Shown here piece after piece: positions 46,014-57,100 of a stretch of DNA of 64,000 nucleotides. The position numbers and the translations under genes are program-made. Numbering within the stretch: position 1 is the first letter of the stretch; every line of letters starts with the position of its first letter. Origin of the DNA: Erpobdella octoculata (Eukaryota > Annelida > Clitellata > Hirudinida > Erpobdellidae); the NCBI GenBank assembly GCA_963978895.1, contig OZ022238.1, positions 28,404,117 to 28,468,116 on the forward strand, read 5' to 3'. Under the pieces are notes generated by a model. It did no database searches. It saw only the letters and a program-made list of their open reading frames with translations, and was not told where the DNA came from.

Positions 46014-46017
<4 letters not shown>
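45461..46017. other. Unassigned
   Basis: No feature recognised. Confidence 0.4.

Positions 46018-46105
<88 letters not shown>
46018..46105. repeat. (TA)n microsatellite
   Basis: About 44 TA units. Confidence 0.96.
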
Positions 46106-46108
<3 letters not shown>

Positions 46109-46170
46109 TGTGTATGTGTGTAGTGTATATACAATAAACATCTATATACGGACAAAATCTTATATTTATA

Positions 46171-46826
46171 CTAGCGGGGGCACCCGGCGTTGCCCGGGGT
46201 TTTTAGAGGTTTACCTAATGCGTTTTTTTTCGCTCCCGTTTCCTTCCCGCTTGCGCTCCCGCTCCCGGTCGTTATCCGTTCCCTGTCGTTTTCCCGCTCA
46301 TTTTTTCGCTCTCAGTTCCCCCCCTAGATCCGATTCTACACACATACATACATACATACATACATACATACATACATACATACATACATACATACATACA
46401 TACATACATACATACATACATACATACATACATACATACATACATACATACATACATACATACATACATACATACATACATACATACATACATACATACA
46501 TACATACATACATACATACATACATACATACATACATACATACATACATACATACATACATACATACATACATACATACACACACACAGACACACATACA
46601 TACATACACACATACATACGCACATACATATATATTTATAGTTCCCGCTCGCTCACCCGCTCCGCTCCGCTCATCTTGTGACGGATTTCAAAATTTTTTT
46701 CTCTATATTTGATTCCCCTTGACTCTCAAGGTTGTGTGAAAATTTCATTACGATCGGATGAATGGTGTAGCAATGCATAAAGGACATATATATATACATA
46801 AAAACATTCATTTTTATTAATATAGA
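46171..46826 (-). mobile_element. Non-autonomous Helitron Z, complete copy
   Basis: On the minus strand it begins A then TCTATATTAATAAAAATG, then GTCCTTTATGCATTGCTAC, and has a purine-rich body (GAGCGGAGCGGAG). An internal (ATGT)n follows, then a second purine-rich block. It ends CCCGGGCAACGCCGGGTGCC, CCC, G and CTAG, followed by T. The terminal hairpin CCCGG...CCGGG and CTAG end are Helitron-like. The 5' terminus was later overlapped by the target duplication of a hAT element at 46834. Confidence 0.75.
46336..46582. repeat. (ACAT)n microsatellite inside Helitron Z
   Basis: About 60 perfect units, the same repeat as (ATGT)n read on the other strand. It lies wholly inside the Z element between its two purine-rich blocks. 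Confidence 0.96.
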
Positions 46827-46833
46827 TATAGAT

Positions 46834-47642
46834 TAGAGAGTGACGGGAATTACGGAAATACCGCGGTAACGGTAATCCCGCGGTAGCGGTAACAGATTTT
46901 TAATTAATACCGCGGTGACGGTTATCAATTTTTCACAAATTAAGTCTGACAAGCCTTTTCATTAAACTGTTTAACCTGAAAACAACCGTTAAACAAATAA
47001 TATTTTGCGCTCATCAAATAAATCAATTTTATTAGTTTAGTAGCTTTGATAATAATGCATATATTTCCATTGTTTATATAAATAGGCGGCGAAAGTTATT
47101 TGTTTTTATATTTAAATCTGTTTCAGCGAGGTGGAATTCTCAGCTCACTATGTTGCAATGGAATCAGTTTTGACAAATATTGAAGACATAACTTCGTCAG
47201 CACGAGAACAAGACAAAAAACTTATTTGATTTAAACGAGAATTCATTGAAAGATTTGATCGCAGTGTTAACAACATTTGATAGTGCTGCAATAGAAGCAA
47301 ATAACTAATGGCAACTCGTGATTTTTGTGTTGATTTATTTGAAAATGAAGAAGGTGCCATCAATGAAGTTAAGAGCTACTGAAACAACCCAGATTGTGAG
47401 GATAACACTTTATTTTATGTATAAGTGTGTGTTAATATGTTTTAACCGTATGAACTATTCTTTCTTTAATAACAAAAATGTTAAAACGATTTTTATGAGA
47501 ATTATTAACCGGATGGGGAGAGAACCAGTAATGATGAAGTGGCTTTGTGGACAAATTTTATGGGAATAGGGTAGGGATGGGAAAATATATGTGCGGATGG
47601 GGTGGGGATGGAGGAGAGTAATTGTCCCTGTGTCACTTTCTA
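46834..47642 (+). mobile_element. hAT element (809 bp, decayed) with perfect 8-bp target duplication
   Basis: The left end is TAGAGAGTGACGGGAATTAC and the right end, reversed, is TAGAAAGTGACACAGGGAC. ATATAGAT flanks both ends (46826-46833 and 47643-47650). The interior at about 47130-47305 has scraps compatible with a hAT transposase (NSLKDLIAVLTTFDSAAIEA). CCGCGGTAACGGTAATCCCG-type GC-rich repeats lie near the left end. It is a deletion derivative with no usable transposase. Confidence 0.85.
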
Positions 47643-47650
47643 ATATAGAT

Positions 47651-48470
47651 ATTAAACTTAATAAATCTAGGATTTTGCCAAAAACGCTAATCTGCTTTAC
47701 CAGAGTGTGGTCTGAATCGTAAGGCTGTTGAGAGTTTGGTCGCAAAAAATTTTGATAATTGTAGAAAAACCATAGTTTCTGCAAAACTTTGTAGATTTAT
47801 TAAAAAGTAGGAAAATGTTGCTAAGTCTTCTGAAAATGTTTGGTAAAGTACCATACGACTATCCCCCGTCATCAACTATTTTAATAAGAACAAAATGAAG
47901 TTTTCGACAAATATTTTAGAAAAATACACTACAACTACCCTCTCCTCTCCTCTCGGTCGTCAGTTGTTTTAGTAAGAAAAAGTTTAGTATTACTAGAATA
48001 AAATTTTGAAACGTGTGTTTTAAACATCTTGCCCCCAAGGTTTTGTAGAAAAAAGTCCTTGATTTCGTCTTCTTGGTTTCTATAGCGCTGTTAATAGGGT
48101 AGCGAATCTGTTAATGATTTTGTCCACTGAAATTCTTTCCAAATAGTTTTTGTGACAAGTGCATATTATCGATATAGCCAGTTTTTTGTGGCAAAAATTT
48201 AATTTTTAAATGCTTTTATTTAACTTCACTTTCTCTCTGTTTGTTTGTTTGCTTGTTTTTGTCTATGGTGATCAAATCTTAGAAACAAAAATTTACCCAC
48301 CTTTCAACCGCCTAGAGCTCTAAAACTTTCAGGAAAGCTTTATTCTGGATGACAATATATGAATTTAATGTTTTCGACATAAATTAGCGCTAAATCAATT
48401 AAAAGTAATCAAATCAAATTAATTTCTGCCATCTAGCGACTGTGATAAGTTGTTTATTTGTTTATGTATA
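47651..48470. other. Mostly unassigned
   Basis: At about 47715-47745 GGCTGTTGAGAGTTTGGTCG resembles part of the 34571-34789 repeat (reverse complement). No other feature. Confidence 0.4.
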
Positions 48471-48471
48471 A

Positions 48472-49014
48472 GCATATATATAGAATAGATATATCGGAGA
48501 TGAGCAGGTTTTGAGTGAGATGCCAAGATGGCCTCCGAAAAAACGATTTAGAGTCTTTTGGATCCATGAATATTCATTATTTGTATTAATCTATTTTTGG
48601 TACGACAGCGGAGACTAAACTCCGGTTTGTAAGAAACAGAAACGTCGATTTCTTATAGCTAAAAGTAGTTGATATGAGCTTTATTTTAATTTAACCCGAT
48701 ATCCGTCATAAAAAATATACAATTCTAATTTACCGATAACACAGGCGACATAAATAGACCATCGAACTAGAGACAACGCAAATAAAATTCAATGTCAACT
48801 GAAATTTTTATAAAAAAAAATTTGTTAATTTTTATAAAGTTAAAAATTTATTTTGTACATAAAATTTTTTTTTTCTATTAAAAAAATACTTGATTAAGTT
48901 ACTATACGGTTGTAACTCTCAGTTCTTCGTTTCCGATCTCCAGTCTACTAGGCTGCCTCGCTAAAAGCCTTCCTAAACAACAGGCGGGCCGATATATCTA
49001 TTCTATATATATGT
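48472..49014. mobile_element. MITE-like element with 25-bp perfect inverted repeats
   Basis: ATATATATAGAATAGATATA then TCGG at about 48473-48497 is repeated inverted at about 48989-49013. The 490-bp interior is non-coding. The ends are TA-rich, so exact termini and target duplication cannot be fixed. A Mariner-type TA target is possible. Confidence 0.6.
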
Positions 49015-49094
49015 GTATAAGTCGAGGTCCAAAATAATTAAACAGTACGGATGTTTATTTATAAGTCGCCATGGGTCCATTATAATTAACACGA

Positions 49095-50817
49095 TTGGTT
49101 TTTTTGTTTGTTTTTTGGTTTGGTTTTTTGGTTTAATTTGTTTATTGGGATAATGATAAGCAAAAAAACAAATCACAAGAAAAAGTACAACAAAATAAAC
49201 ATCACCCAAAATGAGTCTCCCAAGGGAATTACTTCCCATCTAGGGGATATCCTTATAGTAAATAATAAAAATAAGAATAAACCACAAACAAACAGAAAAC
49301 ACAAAATCAATCTCAAGTCTTCAGATTTCATTTCAAGAGTAATATAGATTTAGATTAAGGCTATTCGAGTTGAAAGACAAGCAGAGAAATCAGATCATCA
49401 ATGAACCAAGAGTTGAGAAATAGGTATATAATAATAAGAAAAGTTAAGAATACAGAATTAAGGTAAGAAACAAACAAGCTGAGAAAGAGATATGTGATCA
49501 ATTTGAAAGTAAAATGAAAGATTTCAAACATTTTTTAAACAGTGTTATTGATTTAATTGATTTTAAATGAACTGAAAAGGAGTTATACAACCGAGGTCCC
49601 CGACAGCAAATAGAAAAACTTTTGAAAGTAGTACCACAAAAATCAGATCTATAGTTGATGGATGATCGCAAAGCAAATGTATGGATCTCCGAAGTTTTCT
49701 TGAACATATGAATGAACACATTAGGTAATTCTCCACTATTATATTTGAACATAAAAAGGCAAATTTTAAATTTATTTAATTGATATATGTTTAGAAGATC
49801 ATTCACAAAAAATGTCGGCCCAGTTGGAGCTCGATATGGCAAATGAAAAATGATGCGAACTGCTTTCTTTTGAAGAATGTGTAGTCCTCTTAATCTTGTT
49901 GGATAGTTAGCTGCCCAAACTATATTGCATTATGTAAAATAGGGGTAAATCAATGAATAATACAGTAATTTTAATATTTTTTTGTCAACAAATCCACTAA
50001 TTTTGTAAATGAGACCTATGTTTTTGGAAATTTTCGATTCAATAAAAGAGATATGCTTGGACCAGTTCAAATGTTCATCTATTATAACACCCAAGAATTT
50101 AATGGAAGATACACATCTGATAGGATAACCGTTTATATTAAGAATGTTATCACAATAAGAAGCTTTATGCCTAGTACGAAAAAAAATATAATTAGTTTTA
50201 TCCATGTTTAATGATAGTTTATTAGTTCGGAACCATTCATCAATACTCACGAGTTCATTATTCATAATTGAGATTAAGTCACTCAAGCAATTACCTGAAG
50301 CAAAAATACTCGTGTCATCAGCAAATAATAAAAATTCAACCAATGAAGAAGCCTTCAGTAGATCATTAATGTAAATGATGAAAAGCAAGGGCCCCAAAAT
50401 TGAACCTTGAGGTACACCACATAAAATATCACGAGAAAATGATCTTGAACCCTTAAATTCAACTAACTGTTTTCTGTTTAGTAAATAATCCTTAAACCAG
50501 TCTAACACACAACCTCGAAAACCATAAAAAGACAACTTATCAATTAACAGATTTTGATCAACAGTGTCGAAAGCTTTGGCTAAATCAAGAAATATACCAA
50601 TAGTATATTCACCATGTTCAACTGCTTCTGCAATTTTCGAGTATAACAAAATCAATGGCATAAAAGTTGAGTGACCCTTTCGAAAACCAAACTGTCTGTT
50701 ATTAAGTAAAGAAAATTTCATCAGAAAGTTGTATATTCTAGAGAACATAGCTCTATTGAGCGTAATGGTTGTTTTAGATTCAAAAATTTTAGTTCGTTGA
50801 CTCAGATAAAGAGCCAA
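49095..50817 (-). pseudogene. Jockey/CR1-group LINE, 5'-truncated reverse transcriptase and 3' UTR
   Basis: The minus-strand frame from about 50740 reads FSLLNNRQFGFRKGHST, GIFLDLAKAFDTVDQNLL, GVPQGSILGPLLFIIYINDL and FLLFADDTSIFA (FADD catalytic motif), to 49930. A frameshift leads to 49842-49498 with GPTFFVNDLLNIYQLNKFK, the usual C-terminal region. A 3' UTR of about 400 bases follows, with GGGAAGTAATTCCCTTGGGA and CCCAATAAACAAATT, ending in AACCAAAA-type repeats. The endonuclease and RT start are missing. Confidence 0.85.
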
Positions 50818-51012
50818 ATAAAAGCCTTTTCAAAAAAATTATTTTTCATCTTTACTTGTTCATGACTTTGTTTAATTTATTTGATTGAACAGCGCTATTT
50901 CACTTGTTTTTTCACGCAATATGGCGTTATATTCAACAAACTAAATAAATCGTGAGCAAAACATAATCAAAAAGACACTTTAGTGCAAAATATCTGCGTA
51001 CAAAGGTTTCAG

Positions 51013-51640
51013 CCAGTGGCGGATTTAGGTTTTATGGCGTGGGGGGCAAAGAGGGGCACCACCGAATTTTAAGATATTAATTTTTAGTAGTATTGAGTAC
51101 ATTTGAAAAACTAACTTGTTAAATTTATTCTAATTACCGAACACGTCAAAATTGGATTTAGATGAATGAAAAACATTGTTCAGCTAAGAACAATCTATCA
51201 TCCGTTTTATAACTTTCCTGTTCTTTTCCACTTGGCGACGCTCCTGACTGATCAAACCAGATATCACAGTTCTATCATTTGATATACAATATTTAGCAAG
51301 CAAGTAATGACATGTCGCATTTTGATGTTGTTTATAAGTTTCGTGTTTAACCATTTTTTTCCATACCTTTTTTCCAATTAGTAACTCCCGAATTTGGGTG
51401 GCACCATTCCTTGCTATAATTTCTAGATTTACAATCAGCAAATAACCAACAAGCTTGGCAATACATCTTTTGATTTGTCTGTAAAAACTAGCCAATTTTT
51501 TTCTCCTTTCATACTACCCTTTCCAAAACTTTTTGTGCGCCAAGAAATTTGAAACTTGCGACCAAATTTATCTGTCGGAAATGGAAATGGTTCTTTGATC
51601 CCTGGTTGATATGGTCCAATTTTACACAATGTTCGTATCA
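51013..51640 (-). pseudogene. hAT transposon fragment with TTF-type zinc finger (ZMYM-like)
   Basis: The left edge CAGTGGCGGATTTAGG is typical of hAT termini. Minus-strand frames at 51629-51435 (IGPYQPGIKEPFPFPTD, GRKFQISWRTK, KNWLVFTDKSKDVL) and 51495-51184 (WKKMVKHETYKQHQNAT, then RRQVEKNRKVIKRMIDC) match the TTF domain and following helix of ZMYM-type hAT transposases, in two frames. The catalytic region is missing. Confidence 0.7.
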
Positions 51641-51974
51641 GGTTTGTGTTTAAACTCGTATTAATGTAGAGTCCTGGATTTTCGGAAAATGTGATTGAAG
51701 AAGAAGTTGTTCCTGAATAATATCTGCAGCAAATTGTTCTTCCATTGCTTCAAATTCCGGATCAGTTTGCTTATGTTGCAATCCAGGAGCTGCTGCTGGT
51801 GTGTCAGTCTCGATAGGTTATGTAATGGAATGCGCAGATGGGTGATGATAGTCTGAATCGGATGCTTGCTTTAATTTCCAAAGAAATTTCAACTGATTGA
51901 ACTACTGTTATTTTAGTCATAAATTATGTTAATATAAAAGTTTGACAATGTTTAACGTGGCGTTAATCGTTAAA
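51641..51974. other. Unassigned, possibly the remainder of the hAT fragment
   Basis: No clear coding match; no second terminus found. Confidence 0.35.
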
Positions 51975-52138
51975 TTTCTAAGCCACGAATCACTTTATTC
52001 AGCTTTATCCAACTCACTCGTGGGCCCATTTAGACAGAACAACCAAAGGCAGCCATTTATAGGCGCTTACCCACACCCCTTACAGACGCTGGTAAAGCCG
52101 GCAGGATTCGAACCACCGACTCTCCACAGCCTGTAGAT
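51975..52138 (-). repeat. tRNA-derived SINE, copy 2
   Basis: On the minus strand a perfect B box GGTTCGAATCC lies at about 52105, followed by GCCGGCTTTACCAGCG, and a body with CCTATAAATGGCTGCCTTTG shared with copy 1 (3761-3980). It ends near GAATAAAGTGATTCG. The A-box end is diverged or missing. Confidence 0.75.
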
Positions 52139-52900
52139 AAAACAGTCATTAAATGTAAATTAAAGAACCTCGTGTTCATTTTGAAAAACCACACGTCGTT
52201 CAGTTCATCTTTAATCCATATACTTGAATATATAAATGTAAGTTGTTTTTTATGTTTTCCTTGCCCTTTTTTTGTACCCACGGTTTTTGCCGGGCAAAGC
52301 TACGTCCGCTTGTACCTAGGGATAGAAGCTCCTAACTAAGTTCATAAAAATTTTGAATTCCAAAGAAACAATTCAGTGATTCAATTTAAATGTCCAAAAA
52401 TCTAAATTACTTTTAACTTTTTAGTTTCAGAAATTAATTCAGTTTCAGTTTATTTTTTTTAATTTTGTAAAGCTAGTTTTAGTTCCAGTTCTAAAATTCT
52501 CGCGAATTTTAGTTTCAGTTTCAGTTAACTGAACTGTCACTATTGTCACTGCTATGTGCCATTTTATGAGAATAGACGTAGTTTTTGTAAGTCGTATGAA
52601 ATTGTATTAATAGAGCTGAACAGGAATACAAAAAACTGGGAGGGGGCTCCCGAGCTGTGTTATTGACCAAAACTGATGGGCTTATGTCTTCCCGGCCCTA
52701 TCGCTAGTTACGACGCTGCGGGAAAGAATAAAAGTGTCTGGTTCTTGTACTGCCCATTCCTCGAGAACAAAAAGCTATTATAAATATATGTAAGACAAAC
52801 AGATCAAAAATGTTCCGCTCCGAAGAAAGTTGCCTAATAACGTGTACCCAACAAACCACCGCGCTAATGCACACAATAAGTGCTCTAAATATTATTATGC
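52139..52900. other. Unassigned
   Basis: Short repeats of AGTTTCAGTTT at about 52425-52525. GCTAGTTACGACGCTG near 52701 could be a decayed hAT end. No gene. Confidence 0.4.
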
Positions 52901-52904
52901 ATGA

Positions 52905-53000
52905 ACCGGATAAAAGCTTATACTTCTATTTTATCTAAATAAAAATGATTAGGCATGGACCGGATAAAAGTTTATATTTCTATTTTATTTAAATAATTTT
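52905..53000. repeat. Tandem duplication, unit about 54 bp
   Basis: CATGAACCGGATAAAAGCTT and CATGGACCGGATAAAAGTTT start two adjacent units that continue with ATACTTCTATTTTATCTAAA-like sequence. It lies about 110 bases upstream of the NPC2-like TATA box. Confidence 0.75.
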
Positions 53001-53110
53001 ACTTTATTTTAAAGGACAACACTTTTATATCTACTTTTAGAAAACAATTAACGAACACATGATACGAAAAGTTCCGGTATCGGAAGACCTCATTTTCACG
53101 TATCGCAGTG

Positions 53111-53118
53111 TATAAAAG
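53111..53118 (+). promoter_or_regulatory. TATA box of the NPC2-like gene
   Basis: TATAAAAG lies 81 bases upstream of the ATG at 53192, which would put transcription start at about 53140-53145 with a 5' UTR of about 50 bases. Position and sequence fit a core promoter, but no transcript evidence is available here. Confidence 0.55.
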
Positions 53119-53191
53119 AAGTTGAGTTTTAAGGTTGACAGCGTGTGTGTTTTAGAATTTCAAAGCTACATCAAAATTCTAGGATTTCAGA

Positions 53192-54114
53192 ATGTTTTGG
53201 TGTCTATACGTTTCTTTATTGGCCTACTGTTGTTCCTCTGCACTGGCAATCAAATGGATGTCGTGTGGTACGTTAATTTTGTTTTTTTTGCAGATACAGA
53301 ATTATTTATAAATTTTTAATATTTTTCTAATTTGTTGAGGAAAGTCTGTGTTTTATCCTACATACAGCCATTAAGAGTCTTAAAACACCTGGTGTAAAGG
53401 ACTATAAACTATTAAAAAAATAATATCCCTAGGCAGTGTTGATACACGGAATAATACAATTCAAGGAATAAAATAAATAAATGTTGAAGTGTTAAAAATA
53501 ATTGTTTAATTATTTAATAAGCATCTTAAATTTTAAAAAATCAAAGCGCTGAGCGGAAAATTATCCGTTACTAGCGGGTTACCCGGGCTTGCCTGGGGTT
53601 TTTCTATCGTTTTTCTTCTCGCTCCCGTTTCCTTCCCCGCTTACTCTTTCACTCCCGGTTGCCTTCCCGCTCCTGGTCAGTTTTCCGCTCCCGATCACTT
53701 TCTCGCTCACGCTTGCAAAACCGTCGCATTTAAAGAAGCTGTTTTAGACATGGAGCAGGTTACGCAACTCGTATTATTTTTCAAGTTTTAAATTCCATAA
53801 CTTTCCTAAATTGTCTATTTTTATTTTAAATGTGTTTAATTTTTATTTTCTTTATTCCAACTGTTCACTTCTATCGCTATTTACAAATAGATCTTCACCG
53901 GGAACTACATTCGCTTCGGGAACAGTTTTTATATGTTCTAAAGTGTGATATTTTTTGTTTTTTTAATTATTTATGTTGTATTTAGTCTTTATTTATGTTT
54001 TAAATATCATTTACGTTAAAAAACTGGTAATTTCTCATCGAAATCGGCGATGACGCTATGCTAGAATTTTACCCTCTTACTCAGACATAATGTAAGAGGT
54101 TAATAGTTTTTGAT

Positions 54115-54158
<44 letters not shown>

Positions 54159-57100
54159 ACAGTTGATACATATGTCATTGTTACAAAAATTTCACCACAG
54201 TAAACAGGCATATTTTCTAATTATTTGACATATGTTCGCATACATTATTTATACATATTTGCAATTTAAATTATGTGCTTCAGGTCCTGAAAATGTTGTA
54301 AAGAATGTTGCTGTATCAGGTTGTGAAGGAATTGACATTTGTCCTCTTTACAAAGGACGGAATGTCACTTTTTCTGTTGATTTTGCTCCTGGTAATGTAC
54401 AATCTAATTTTTACTTTGTTTTTGAGTTTTATTGCAATCAATGAAAAACCATTCTCTTTTTCTTGATTTTATATTTGTAAAATATCAGATCATGATTCCC
54501 CCACTGCCAAAGCTGTTGTTCATGGGGTGATCAGAAATATACCTGTTCCTTTTCCATTGGATAATCCTAATGCTTGTGAAAATTGTGGATTGCAGTGTCC
54601 TTTGAAGGCTGGAAGTACATACAGTTACTCAACTTCTATTTTTGTGAAGGATATATATCCTAAGGTTTGTTTACCTCTAACATTTTCTTCTGTTACTTAA
54701 AATACATCTTTATTGTCATTCAATACAGATCATATTATGGTTATATCGATGTTATTGGCAGTAAGTACTCACAGATTCTATTGTCAAACCTAATTTAAAA
54801 ACTAAAAAGATTTTCAAAATCAGTACCAATGAAATACTTTGTAAGCAATTAATTTTATTCTAAGCATTGAAGTAACACATTTTCTCTTAACGTTGTTGGC
54901 AAACTTCCAGAAAATGTTTGTGATTCTAGTAGTAAAAACATTTATTATAAGAATTTTTAAAATTCATCAATCTCTGAATCTCCATCTGATTAGCCTAACA
55001 AGTGATGAAACTCTGAGCTGTTATTGTATTATTGTCTTCATAGATGATTTCTTGACTTGCTTTCATCTTCTGTATTTTGATTGAATCGTAACTCTGTTGC
55101 AATTCATTTGTCATTATTATTTGTAAATTTGTCAGCTTATAAGCAAGTATATACGGTATATAATAATTAATTTTTGTGTTATGGGGGATCCACTAGTGGA
55201 ATAACTTTCCTTATGGACTTCTTTTATATTTCTCAGGTGTTGAGGTATTGCGAAGACATTTAAATGTTGTCATTTAACTTTACTCACCTGTTTGTCACTG
55301 GAATCAAATTTAGGAGTGGAAATTTCAAACACTTCCCAATTTTCAAGATTTCTTAAATTTGCTTATGCTATAAGACAACTCGTGATATGGATGTTTCATA
55401 CATCAATTAAGCAGATAATTGATAACAATAAATGCATTTTTATGGGAAGCTTAACTGCTCTTTTGTTCTCAGATTGACTTATTTTATATACTTCTACAAT
55501 CACTTTTCTATTGTCGGTTTGAGCAGAATTTTGTACTCAATATTTAATTGCTTTCCTTACTAGCTAGAAGTCTGAAACTCCCTACTATAAAAGCGCAATG
55601 ATGTATGTCACCCGATTAGCATCTGCAGGTCTGAAAAAACTCACGTTGATAGATTATGAGACGCTGAACACGGTTTGTTAGGGCACTTTTTTGTTAAATT
55701 GTTTAAATAAAAAGTTATTAGCCGCGAAAGTCTAACGCTTTGCGGATAAATATAGCATCGTTCGTCATCGCTAAATATAGACAAGTAGACAAGTTGAAAA
55801 TAAATAAATCACCAAAGTAGTAGTCGGCGGTTTTTTTATTTATGTAAATTATTAGTAACGACAATTTACTATTTTGCAATTATTATTCCTCTTATTTTAA
55901 TTAATAATATTTCTATTATTGAAAAGTTCGACGTTTTATTATTAACGACATTTTACTATTTTGCAATTATTATTCCTCTTATTTTAATTATTAATAATAT
56001 TATTAATTACGAAAATTAACTAATTTGCTAATATTATTCCTATTATTGGAAAGTTCGACGCTTTGCCGCTATAACGCAATATAAACAAGTTGAAAATAAA
56101 TAAATCACCGAAGTAGTACATCGACGGGTTTTCCCAATATCAGACATTGAATGTTGGTTTTGGCCGTATTTTCGTAATTTCTCCTATAAACAGGTTTAAG
56201 GAAAATAGCCGTTTGATTATAAAAAGTAATGAAAATCGATATGAACGACTTGAAAACAAAAGGTGGCGGTCGTCGCAAATTGACCAATAGAAAAGGAGTT
56301 GGCGGACGACCATCTAAGCGAGTAACGGACGAGAAGAGTTATAATTTAACAAAAGAAATAGATTATAAAAAACGCCGGTTAAACTCTGACACGCCCGTTG
56401 ATGAAGTCAATCTGACGTTGGAAAACGCTGAATCTAGCAATGTAGAAATTTATCTTAAGGAACATTACCCCCGGATGCGCAACGTTGCAATTAATGAAAC
56501 TATAAATTCTTTTTTAATTTTGGATAACGTTTTAATGAAAGAAATGATCGACCCGACCAAGTACATCGACTCGGCCATAGTGAATGTTCGTTCGCTGCAA
56601 ATTATAAAAGAACATCTTGATGGAGCAATTGATACAAATTTATGTCCGATGTCGGCCATTTTCTTCCAAGCAGCAGTTGAGTCAACGAATACTTTTTGAC
56701 GACCCCCTCTTTATCAGATGTCGTCATTATTCCTGTTCTTTATTCCAATCATTACACCTTGGCCATTCAAGAATTTGATCCTATCCTTAAACAAGTCATA
56801 TGCTCCTATTTTGATTCTCTTGACCGGGGACTTCCCAAGCCGGTCAGAGAAAAACTGGACGCAATAGCGAGCTTCTTACACACAGGTTGTCAATGCATCT
56901 ACATTGACAGACCTTCAGCTCGACAGTGTAAATTGTGCAGCCTTTGTTGTGAAAAATATAGAACTATATCTTACTACAGGTGCTGTAAGAAAAACCGAAA
57001 TGAGCGGATTTGAAAAAAGATACGAGTTGTTAACTCACATTGCTGCTACTACAGGATACGTCATACCGTCGTTTGAAAATATATTTAACACACAGAAAGG

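Noticed and set aside
51013..52723. Complete hAT element from CAGTGGCGGATTTAGG to a possible end at about 52716
   Set aside because: The right-hand candidate (GCTAGTTACGACGCTG) matches the left end poorly, and no 8-bp duplication is visible.
53122..53319. 65-codon frame overlapping NPC2-like exon 1
   Set aside because: It is in a different frame from the signal-peptide ATG at 53192, which joins in phase to the downstream ML-domain exons.
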